DNA from: Thiohalophilus sp.
Lineage (GTDB): Bacteria; Pseudomonadota; Gammaproteobacteria; UBA6429; Thiohalophilaceae
DNA length: 64,000 nt
Direction: 5' to 3'
Assembly (NCBI RefSeq): GCF_034521165.1
Contig: NZ_JAXHMV010000002.1
Location: 310,001 to 374,000 of the forward strand
Shown here: positions 36,509-45,000 of the stretch, piece by piece
Layout: each line of letters opens with the position of its first letter
How positions within the stretch are numbered: position 1 is the stretch's first letter
The notes under the pieces: model-generated
Databases searched by the model: none
What the model was told of the DNA's origin: nothing
The model's input: the letters and a program-made list of their open reading frames with translations, nothing else
Program-made: the position numbers and the translations under genes

Positions 36509-37269
36509 AGCTGCAACTCGAGCAACTGCAACTGCAGCGCAGCCAGCGGCGACTTTGTCAGCCATTTGATCTGCGCATCGAAGATGGCCAGTGCTGGGGG
36601 ATTCTGGGCAGCAACGGCAGCGGCAAGACCACGTTGCTGCACACCCTTGCCGGGTTGCATCACGATTACACCGGCCGTATCGAGCTGAGCGGCACGATCC
36701 TCGATCAGATCCCGCGCAAGCAGTTCGCCCGCCAGGTGGGCCTGTTACTGCAAACCAACGAGGAGGCATTTCCCGGCAGCGCCATCGAAACCATCCTCAC
36801 CGGCCGCCATCCCCATCTCAAGGCCTGGCAGTGGGAAAGCGAACAGGATCTCGCCCTGGCGCGCGAGACCTTACAACAGGTGGACCTGGCCGGTTTCGAG
36901 CAACGCGATCTGCTGACACTTTCCGGCGGCGAACGCCGCCGCTTGTATATCGCCACCCTGCTGGCCCAGCAGCCACAGCTCTATCTGCTGGATGAACCCG
37001 CCAACCATCTCGATCTGCGCCATCAGCATCAGATCCTCGGCCTGTTACAACGGCTCACCCATGACCAACAAAAAAGCGTGGTCATGGTCCTGCACGATCC
37101 CAACCTCGCCGCGCGCTATTGCGATCATGTCTTGCTGATGCATGAAGATGGCCACGTCGAAGGCGGGCCGAGCGTAGCACTGATGACGCCGGAGAGGTTG
37201 AGCACGTTGTACGGCTACCCGATCAAACCGGTTGAATCCGAACAACAAACGATATTCGTGGCGGGGTAA
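36505..37269 (+). CDS. btuD: Cobalamin/siderophore ABC transporter ATPase (BtuD family)
   Basis: 254 residues from a GTG at 36505 that overlaps the btuC stop (GTGA). Walker A GSNGSGKTTLLHTLAG near 34, signature LSGGERRRLYIATLLAQ near 138, Walker B LYLLDEPANHLDLRHQ near 158, switch histidine in VMVLHDPNLAARYCDH. The same frame is open 561 bases further upstream inside btuC, but that part is a shadow. With btuC it forms the inner-membrane importer; the binding protein BtuF is encoded 22 kb away. Confidence 0.9.
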   Translation: MKLQLEQLQLQRSQRRLCQPFDLRIEDGQCWGILGSNGSGKTTLLHTLAGLHHDYTGRIELSGTILDQIPRKQFARQVGLLLQTNEEAFPGSAIETILTGRHPHLKAWQWESEQDLALARETLQQVDLAGFEQRDLLTLSGGERRRLYIATLLAQQPQLYLLDEPANHLDLRHQHQILGLLQRLTHDQQKSVVMVLHDPNLAARYCDHVLLMHEDGHVEGGPSVALMTPERLSTLYGYPIKPVESEQQTIFVAG

Positions 37270-37627
37270 AAAAAGTGCTGAAGAGAAAGTTGGCAGTAGG
37301 CAGTTCTCAGTTGGCAGGATAGACCACCGCCGACTCTCCCCGTCATGCCGGCGAAAAGCCTGCCCCGGCATCCAGTCTCGAATGGGGGCGCACCGCTGGA
37401 TTCCGGCTCAAGGCCGGAGTGACATGCAATGCTACTTACTGAATACTGAGTACTGAGTACTGAGTACTGAGTACTGAGTACTAAGGTTCGTAGGCACGTT
37501 TCAGGAAAACAGACATAAGTAAGTAAAGAAAGAAGGTATTAAATATTTGCGTGTCAACCAGATGCGTGCCACGCACCTATTAGCTATCAGTCCCTAGCAA
37601 CTAGCCCCTAGAAACTAGCACCTGGTT
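37270..37627. repeat. Repeat-rich gap, including a 10-bp tandem (actgagtact) at 37441-37482
   Basis: Contains CAGTAGGCAGTTCTCAGTTGGCAG, then a palindromic GTCATGCCGGCG .. GGCATCCAG .. CTGGATTCCGGC .. GCCGGAGTGACAT block (about 37340-37430). Next comes a pure tandem of TACTGAGTAC units with exactly 10-bp period (37441-37482). A looser CTAGCAACTAGCCCCTAG tract follows (37585-37622). No gene. Confidence 0.75.
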
Positions 37628-38314
37628 TCACGGCGCATGCCGCTGCTGTACCGTCACGGCGGCACGCCGATCTTCCAGCCATTCAAACACGTTGATCCAC
37701 TGCAGGCGATCTTCCTCGGCCCGCTTGTCCCACATTTCGTGCACGCCGATACCCCGTTCGACCGCGTGTACGTAATGCTGGGTATCGCGCAGGGTCGCGA
37801 GCAGGGGCAGGTGCAGGGTCTTGAGGAAACGTTCCAGAGATTGATAGACCAGCGTGTTCTTTTTGGCGCGGTTGGCGATCACGCCGACCCGCACCCCGGC
37901 GCTGCGCACCTTGCCGATCAACAGCAGGTCCTTGATGAAGTGGGTCGCGGCATGAATATCGATCGGCGACGGCAACACCGGCACCAGGATGGTATCGACC
38001 CGCTGCACATAGTTGACCAGCTGCTGGCCGCTGACGGCGGCGGGGGCATCCAGAATCACCCGTTCGGTCTGTGGCGGCAGGCGAAACTGCCAGGCGCTGG
38101 TCTGGCCACCGCCGGCCCGCTGCCAGGCGCTTACCCCGTGGATGGCCGGCTTGTCCTGCGGCCGCAGGCTGTGCCAGCGCGTGCTGGAGCCCTGCGGATC
38201 GTAGTCCATCAACGCCGTGGCAAAGCCATAGCCGGCATACAGGCTGGCGAGATTGGTGGCAATCGTCGTCTTGCCACAGCCGCCCTTGGAGTTGAGGACC
38301 AGGATTCGTTGCAT
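37628..38314 (-). CDS. Orphan ParA/MinD-family ATPase
   Basis: 228 residues. Deviant Walker A KGGCGKTTIATNLASLYA at 10-27, Walker A' with the Asp in ALMDYDPQGSSTRWHSLRP near 37, and Walker B-like VILDAPAAVSGQQLVNYVQ near 88. This is the compact ParA type without an N-terminal DNA-binding domain, used to position plasmids, chromosomal loci or protein cargos. No parB or cargo gene is adjacent, so its role is open. It is divergent from the btuB riboswitch promoter. Confidence 0.87.
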   Translation of the reverse strand: MQRILVLNSKGGCGKTTIATNLASLYAGYGFATALMDYDPQGSSTRWHSLRPQDKPAIHGVSAWQRAGGGQTSAWQFRLPPQTERVILDAPAAVSGQQLVNYVQRVDTILVPVLPSPIDIHAATHFIKDLLLIGKVRSAGVRVGVIANRAKKNTLVYQSLERFLKTLHLPLLATLRDTQHYVHAVERGIGVHEMWDKRAEEDRLQWINVFEWLEDRRAAVTVQQRHAP

Positions 38315-38497
38315 CTTCGGATTCCGTTGCTTGTCTTTATCAGACTACACCAGCGGTCAGTCATTAACCAGTCAAGCAATGCCGATCGCGGTGTGTTCTG
38401 CTTCACGTTTCGCGGCTCAATTTTCCGCTGAACTTTGATAAGTTTATATAACAAATCAATATAAATCATTGTTTTAAAAGTAATCTATATCTTGTGG

Positions 38498-38525
38498 TTG
38501 ACACTAACTTCAATACCCAGATAAT
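38498..38525 (+). promoter_or_regulatory. Sigma70 promoter of the btuB operon
   Basis: TTGACA (38498-38503), 16-bp spacer, GATAAT (38520-38525): an almost consensus promoter. The expected start near 38532 is just ahead of the cobalamin riboswitch. Confidence 0.8.
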
Positions 38526-38529
38526 GTGC

Positions 38530-38730
38530 GCACACTTTCAGGTGCCCCAGTAAAGTCGTACTGGGGTGAAACGGGAAGCCGGTGAGTCGCTCGCGACAAG
38601 CCCGGCGCTGCCCCCGCAACGGTGATTGAGTCAAGGGTCGTCACTGCGCCACTGCATATTTATGTGGGAAGGCGACGACCCCGGAATATTTCTTCCGCTC
38701 ATAAGCCCGGAGACCGGCCTGAAAGCGAAC
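38530..38730 (+). promoter_or_regulatory. Cobalamin (AdoCbl-type) riboswitch of the btuB operon
   Basis: Conserved blocks in order: AGGTGCC at 38540, GAAACGGGAAGCCGGTG at about 38568, the B12 box GCTGCCCCCGCAACGGT at about 38609, and GCCCGGAGACCGGCCT at about 38705-38720. Downstream, before btuB, are an ACGCC-GAA-GGCGT stem and TATTTTT (about 38748-38773) that could act as the terminator half of the switch. An open frame from 38626 runs through the riboswitch into btuB; it is not coding there. Confidence 0.95.
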
Positions 38731-38847
38731 GGATGTGTCGCGGAGGGCGACGCCGAAGGCGTGCTGTATTTTTCTCCTTCCGAATGCCCCTCTGCGCCAC
38801 CACACAAAAACCACGACGCGGGTGAGCGTCCAACAGGGGAAATTAGC

Positions 38848-40701
38848 ATGCAAGTTATATCCTGCCGCCGTGCAATCAGCGCGGCTGTCATCTTATTTAC
38901 AGGTACTCCACTGGTACAGGGGGCCGAAAGCGCAAACACCATTCAGGTTACCGCGACGCGCACCGCCCAGACCGCTGACGAGAGCCAGGCCTCGGTCACC
39001 GTCATTGATCGCAAACAAATCGACAGCAGCCCCGCCCAGAGCGTAGACGAACTACTACGCACCGTTCCGGGGATCGACATCACCCGAAACGGGGGCTATG
39101 GCAAAAATACGTCGGTATTCATGCGCGGTACTGAATCCGATCACGTGCTGGTATTAATCGACGGTGTGCGCGCCGCCTCCGCTACCCTGGGCAGCTTCGC
39201 CTGGGCCAATTTTTCCCTGGATAATATTGAACGGATCGAGGTGGTACGTGGCCCTCGTGCCGCACTCTACGGATCCGATGCCATCGGTGGTGTAATCCAA
39301 ATTTTTACCCGCGAGGCCGAACGGACCTCGCTTAAAATCACCGGCGGCAGTCATCGCACCCGCGAAGCCAGCTTTACGACGGCCGGGGGAGAAGAGTGGC
39401 GTTATAGCCTTGAAGCCGGGCGCAGTATTACCGACAGCATACCGACTAACCAGTCATTAACGGAAAATCATGGCTTCACCAACAGCCATGCCGGCCTGAC
39501 ACTCCAGGGCAACCTTTCCGAGGCCAACCGGTTAGATTTGCGGATCAATCATAATGAGGGCAAAAATGAACTGGATCCCAGTACGGGTGACAGCCGCTAC
39601 ACTAACCAGACCGTCAGCAGCAAACTGACCCACACCAGTAACCCCAACTGGATGCAGCAATTCCTGCTGGGCTATACCCTGGACCGAAGTGAATCCTTCA
39701 GTCCGACCATACCTTCCACCATCACCACCAAACGCTACAGCGCCGGCTGGCAAAATGATCTTGATTGGTCCGAAGGATTGACCTCCGTCGGCGTCGATTT
39801 CTGGCAGGACAATGCCACCAAGGACGACAGCGGCATCATCGATGAAAGTATTGATAACAAAGCGCTGTTTATTCAGCATCAGACAAATCCCACAGGATTC
39901 GGGGAGCTGACCGCCAGTGCACGGTTCGACGATCACAGCGATGCCGGCACGAATGAAACCTGGAGCCTGGGCTGGAGTAAAAAGGTTGGGAATCTGCGTT
40001 ATCTGGCCTCTTACGGCACGGCTTTTAAAGCGCCTTCGATCAATGATCTCTACTGGCCCAACAGTACCAGTACTTTTCTGGGGACCACCTATATCAGCGA
40101 AGGCAATCCGGATCTCGAACCGGAAGAAAGCGATACCCTGGAACTGGGGTTACGTCACCAGCTGACTTCCGCTAGCCGCTACGAGGTTTCCATCTACCAG
40201 ACCAACCTCGATAACCTGATCGACTGGCAAACCATCCAGACCGGCGCCAACGAATTCACTACTACCCCCAGCAACATAGAAAACGCGACGATTCACGGTC
40301 TGGAACTGATTGCCGCTACCCGCCTGGCAAACTGGGAACTATCCGGTTCTTTCACCTTGCTGTCGGCCAAAAACGATGCAACAGCCGTACAATTGGATAA
40401 CCGACCCAGGGAAAAAATAAAACTTCAGGCGTTGTGGAATAAAAATGATAAAAAATTGACCATGGAGCTGCTTGGCGCGGGCGCCCGCAATGACCGGGAT
40501 GGCAGTGTCGAGCTGGACGGCTATCATGTATTCAATCTCAACTATCAGTGGGATTATGCCAAACAGGCAACCGGCCGGATTCGTTTCGAGAATCTGTTTG
40601 ACGAGGAGTATGTGCTCTCCAGCAGCTTCAGCGGAGACTACAACACTATCGGACGCAGCATGTTTATCGACTTTATCTACTATTTCGATAACCGGAAATA
40701 G
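38848..40701 (+). CDS. btuB: TonB-dependent outer-membrane cobalamin receptor
   Basis: 617 residues from the ATG at 38848 with AGGGGA seven bases upstream. Signal peptide (to about residue 26, GAES), TonB box region TIQVTATR, plug domain with SVDELLRTVPGIDITRNGG and VFMRGTESDHVLVLIDGVR, IERIEVVRGPRAALYGSDAIGGVIQIFT closing the plug, then a 22-strand barrel. It is short and plain, as BtuB proteins are. The direct cobalamin riboswitch control makes B12 or a related corrinoid the substrate. It is followed after three bases by tonB. Confidence 0.95.
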   Translation: MQVISCRRAISAAVILFTGTPLVQGAESANTIQVTATRTAQTADESQASVTVIDRKQIDSSPAQSVDELLRTVPGIDITRNGGYGKNTSVFMRGTESDHVLVLIDGVRAASATLGSFAWANFSLDNIERIEVVRGPRAALYGSDAIGGVIQIFTREAERTSLKITGGSHRTREASFTTAGGEEWRYSLEAGRSITDSIPTNQSLTENHGFTNSHAGLTLQGNLSEANRLDLRINHNEGKNELDPSTGDSRYTNQTVSSKLTHTSNPNWMQQFLLGYTLDRSESFSPTIPSTITTKRYSAGWQNDLDWSEGLTSVGVDFWQDNATKDDSGIIDESIDNKALFIQHQTNPTGFGELTASARFDDHSDAGTNETWSLGWSKKVGNLRYLASYGTAFKAPSINDLYWPNSTSTFLGTTYISEGNPDLEPEESDTLELGLRHQLTSASRYEVSIYQTNLDNLIDWQTIQTGANEFTTTPSNIENATIHGLELIAATRLANWELSGSFTLLSAKNDATAVQLDNRPREKIKLQALWNKNDKKLTMELLGAGARNDRDGSVELDGYHVFNLNYQWDYAKQATGRIRFENLFDEEYVLSSSFSGDYNTIGRSMFIDFIYYFDNRK

Positions 40702-40704
40702 GCC

Positions 40705-41412
40705 ATGGCAGAGCGCTGGCAACCACAGTCACGGCGACGCCTTGTCTTGCTGCTGCCACTCTCGCTGGCGCTCCACCTGCCCCTGCTCGTCTATTTTACC
40801 GCACCGCTGATCCTGCCCGTCGCTGACTCGGCGCCGGGCATTTCGGTACGGATCGCGGCGAGTTCCACACACAACCGGACCGCGGACGACTCCGAGACAA
40901 AAACCGTCGCCAGGCAAAAAACGCCATCTGAAACAAAACCGGAACCAGAACCGGTAAATCACAAGCCAGAACCAACACCTGAGCAACAGGACAAGGATTC
41001 TCAGAAAAAGGAACAGCAATTCCAATCCGAAACGATTGAGACACCCATTCAAAAACAGAACAGGCAGATAAAAAAGACCAAGACCTTACACGCTGAACCA
41101 ACACCGGCAGAACCGACCACCGACAGGGCGCTGGTACAGCAGCGTTTGCAACAGGAAATGCCCAATCATTTCTATTATCCGCGCCTGGCACGTCGTCAGG
41201 GCTACCAGGGCACGGTCACCCTGGGAATCGAGCTGCATCGGCAAGGTTATATCGCCAAGATTCAGATCCTGAAAAGTTCCGGCTACCGGATCCTCGATCT
41301 GGCCGCCAGGGAGGCGGCCAGTCGCATGGCGGTCGGTTGGGCGAACCAACTGGTGCATGAGCCCAGCGTCAAAATCAAATTACCCATCCAATACATCCTC
41401 ACGGAGGGCTGA
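40705..41412 (+). CDS. tonB: TonB energy-transducing protein
   Basis: 235 residues. An N-terminal membrane anchor (LVLLLPLSLALHLPLLVYF, with the conserved S..H pattern in helix 1) is followed by a long Pro/Glu/Lys/Gln-rich periplasm-spanning segment (about 60-140). The C-terminal TonB domain (about 145-235) has YYPRLARRQGYQGTVTLGIEL and GYIAKIQILKSSGYRILDLAA. It is evidently dedicated to the adjacent BtuB. No classical exbB-exbD pair is nearby, but an ExbB-like gene lies further down the operon. Confidence 0.92.
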   Translation: MAERWQPQSRRRLVLLLPLSLALHLPLLVYFTAPLILPVADSAPGISVRIAASSTHNRTADDSETKTVARQKTPSETKPEPEPVNHKPEPTPEQQDKDSQKKEQQFQSETIETPIQKQNRQIKKTKTLHAEPTPAEPTTDRALVQQRLQQEMPNHFYYPRLARRQGYQGTVTLGIELHRQGYIAKIQILKSSGYRILDLAAREAASRMAVGWANQLVHEPSVKIKLPIQYILTEG

Positions 41413-41414
41413 AC

Positions 41415-41966
41415 ATGGGACACCGCTTATCGAAAATCTACACCCGCACCGGCGATCAGGGCGAAACCGGCCTGGGCGACGGCAGCCGGGTCAGCAAAAC
41501 TCACCCGCGCGTGGAAACCTTCGGCACCGTCGATGAACTCAACAGCCTGATCGGCATGATCCTGGCACATGAGCTGCCGCAGGCCGTGCGCGACTGCCTG
41601 GTGGCGGTTCAGCACGATCTGTTCGATCTCGGCGGTGAGCTGAGCGTGCCCGGTTATGAAGCCGTCGATACGAGTTATGCCGAACGACTGGAAACCGAGC
41701 TGGACAAATTCAACGACACGTTGCCGGCCCTCAAGGAATTCATCCTTCCCGCCGGGGGCATCGCCACTTCCACCTGCCATCTGGCCCGCGCGGTCTGCCG
41801 CCGGGCCGAACGCGACGCTGTGGCCCTGGCCGCCAGCGAAGCAATCAACCCGGCGGGACTCATCTACCTGAACCGGCTTTCCGATCTGCTGTTTGTCGTC
41901 GCCCGAGTCCTGGCGCGGTTTGAAAACGGCGAGGAAGTGTTGTGGCAACCGGGCAAGAACCGATAA
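41415..41966 (+). CDS. pduO: Cob(I)alamin adenosyltransferase, PduO type
   Basis: 183 residues. N-terminal IYTRTGDQGETGLGDGSRVSK (the ATP-binding signature), VETFGTVDELNSLIG, and the C-terminal CHLARAVCRRAERD and YLNRLSDLLFVVARVLAR define the PduO/MMAB family. Makes the Co-C bond of adenosylcobalamin. It starts two bases after the tonB stop, so it is co-transcribed with B12 import and would activate imported corrinoid. The same operon also encodes the unrelated CobO-type adenosyltransferase. Confidence 0.94.
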   Translation: MGHRLSKIYTRTGDQGETGLGDGSRVSKTHPRVETFGTVDELNSLIGMILAHELPQAVRDCLVAVQHDLFDLGGELSVPGYEAVDTSYAERLETELDKFNDTLPALKEFILPAGGIATSTCHLARAVCRRAERDAVALAASEAINPAGLIYLNRLSDLLFVVARVLARFENGEEVLWQPGKNR

Positions 41967-42023
41967 CGATCTCACCTTCCCGACAGGCGGGGAACGCCTC
42001 CCCGCGCGGCCAACTCACAGGCG

Positions 42024-45000
42024 ATGCCGATGAATGCACATATAATAAGAATCCTCCAGGTGCTGCTGCTTTGCGCCGGGCTGTTCGCCTCCGGCACGGC
42101 AAGCAGCGCCACGCTGTTTGGTATTGTCTCGGAGCGCTCCGCCCAGGACCTGGTCGCCGGCGCCAGACAATTCGCTGAAAGCCACCCCGGACACACGCTC
42201 AAGCTGCGCACGCCCTCGCAGATCGCCGCTTATTCGGACAAGCAGCTTGTGGAACAACTGCAACAGGCCGATGCCATCCTGATCGCCGCGATCTTTTCCG
42301 AGCCGGTTCCCCGTCTGCAGCGGCTGCTTGGCGAAACCGCGCTGGCGAAAGATATCCCGCTGTTCATCACCCACAGCGACCGACGACTGATTCGCCTCTC
42401 CCGTCTTGGTGGCAAGCGCGTACTGCAAGACCTTGATGACAAGCAACTGAATGCGATCAACGAGAACCCGGCGCACGACGAAGCGTACCGGGCGCATCTG
42501 GCAAACCTGATCGACGCCTACCCGGCGCAACAACGCTGGCTGGAATTGCGCGCCTACTGGCAAAACCGCGGCAGCGACAATGTGGCCGGGTTGATCGCCA
42601 GTCTTTTACAAAAGGCCGATCCCGCTATCAGCGTGCCGCCACTGAACCCGCAGGCCGCCGTGCGTTATTACAATGATGAGCGAATGACGTCAGCGGATAA
42701 ACTCGAGCTTGATCCCGACAAACCGCTGATCGCCATTCTCGACTACCACACCGGCGATCGGGCCGGGGATATCGACTTGCTGGAGATGTTGTGCGAGCGG
42801 CTTGAACAACGACGTTTTCAATGCCTGGGTATCCTCGCCCGCTGGGGCCAGGCCAGTGTTCAGGCACTGCGGCAATTGTCACAGGGGATCCCCGGCGGCA
42901 AACCGGTCGCCATCATCAACTTGCAGGATTTCGCCGTCGGTGGCGGGGAACATCGCCGCGAGGCGACCCGTTTGCTGGAACAGATCGATGTCCCGGTATT
43001 AAAAGGCATCCGCCTGGCCGAGCGCACGGCGGATCAGTGGCAACTCTCCGAAGACGGCGTTCCCTGGAATGACGTCCATTACAAGGTTGCCATGCCGGAG
43101 ATCCAGGGCAGCAGCCAGCCGCTGGTGCTGGCCACCCGCCGCGAACCCTTTATCGATCCGCTGACCGGCCTGGAGATTGCGCCGCTCGAACCGGCATCCC
43201 GTCAGGTGGATCGGATCGTTGCGCGCCTGGCCAACTGGCACCGGCTGCAACGCAAACCCAACAGTGAGAAGCGCATTGCCGTTATTTACTACAATCATCC
43301 GCCGGGACGGCACAACGTCGGCGCCGATAACCTCGATGTGCCCGCCTCCCTGTGGGATCTGTTGCAGCATTTAAAAAAGGCCGGTTACCGCACCGGGCCG
43401 CTCCCCAAAGACCCCGAAGCCCTGCTGGAGCGGATCCAGGATCAGGGGCTCAACCTGCCCGAGGATCATGCGGCCCTGAGCCAGATGGCAAGCAAGACAA
43501 GCCGGCTCAGCCTGGCGGACTATCAAGACTGGTTCGACACCCTGCCCGAGGCGGTGCGCGATGAGGTCAGCCACGGACCGCTGGCCTATCTCACCGCCAT
43601 GTTGAAACAGGCGCGCGAGCGCCAGCAACCGCGGATCGGCAAGGCGCTACTCGAACGGACGATCAACGATATCCGTCATCTGCTGGAGAGTGTCGATCAC
43701 CCGGCCCGGCAACGGGCGCTGGATCTGCTCGAGCAGTTGCAGACGGCCCACCGGGCGTCGCTGGCCGGCGAGGATCGAAACGACGCGATCCGGCGCCTGA
43801 ACCGGGCGCTGCGAAACACGGGCATCGAGGGGCTGCGCGGCTGGGGCGAGCCGCCGGGCAAGGTGATGGTGCACGATAACCACTTCCTGTTGCCCGGCAT
43901 CCGTTTCGGTAATGTCTTTATCGGCCCGCAACCGCCGCGCGGCTGGGAGGTAAACGAGGAGCTGCTGCATGCCAACCTCGCCTTTCCGCCGCCGCATCAA
44001 TATCTGGCCTTCTATCGCTGGCTGCAAAATGAATTCAAGGCCGATGCCCTGGTGCATCTGGGCCGCCACTCGACGTATGAGTTCCTGCCGCGACGCCGGG
44101 TCGGGCTGACCGGCGAGGATTATCCGACCCTGATGGCCGGCGACCTCCCCGGGGTATATCCCTATATCGTCGACGGCGTCGGCGAAGGCATTCAGGCCAA
44201 ACGACGCGGTCTGGCGGTGATCGTCGATCACCTGACGCCGCCGCTGAAGACCACGCCGCTGTACGATGATCTGTTGCAGCTACGCCAACTGGTCGAAAGC
44301 TTCGAAGCCTCGCGTGATAACAGCCCGACTCGCACGCAGGCCGTGGAAAGAATTCGCGCGCTGATCGACGAACTCAACCTGCGCGAGGAACTCGAGGCGG
44401 TGATGCAGGACGAGCTGGCCGTGCGCCAACTCGATTTCGAACAGGTCGACGACGATCTGCTGGTCCACGAAGTGGGGCATTATCTGACCGAGATGCAGGA
44501 ACGCTTCATGCCGCTGGGACTGCATGTGTTCGGCCGCGACTGGGACAGCGAGGCCGTCGACACCATGCTCGCTTCCATGATGGATCAATCCGGGACGCAG
44601 CGATCCGAAGAGAGCCGATCCGGCGCCGGGATCCGCGCGGCGCTGGAAAGCTCACCGGCGCAGGAGATCCGCGCCCTGCTCGCCGGGCTGGATGGCCGCT
44701 TCGTCAAACCCGGCAAGGGTAACGATCCGATCCGTACTCCCGAGGCCCTGCCGACCGGCCGAAATTTTCACGCGCTGGACGGCAGCGTGCTGCCCACCCG
44801 GATTGGGTACGACCTGGGCGTGCAACTGGCCCGCGAGGCCCGGCAGCAGAATGACGATGAGGCACCGGGCAGCGAGGCGCTGGTGTTGTGGGCCTCCGAT
44901 ACGGTGCGCGACGAAGGGGCGATGGTCGCCTTCGGGATGGACATGCTGGGGATCAAGCCAATCTGGAACAGTCGCGGCATCTTCAAGGGGATCGAACGGC

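Noticed and set aside
37441..37482. CRISPR-like regular repetition
   Set aside because: The units are contiguous 10-mers without spacers; the same holds for the tracts at 4777 and 63770. No cas genes.
38626..38847. Open frame upstream of and continuous with btuB
   Set aside because: It runs through the cobalamin riboswitch and has no ribosome site. The real start at 38848 has AGGGGA and a signal peptide.
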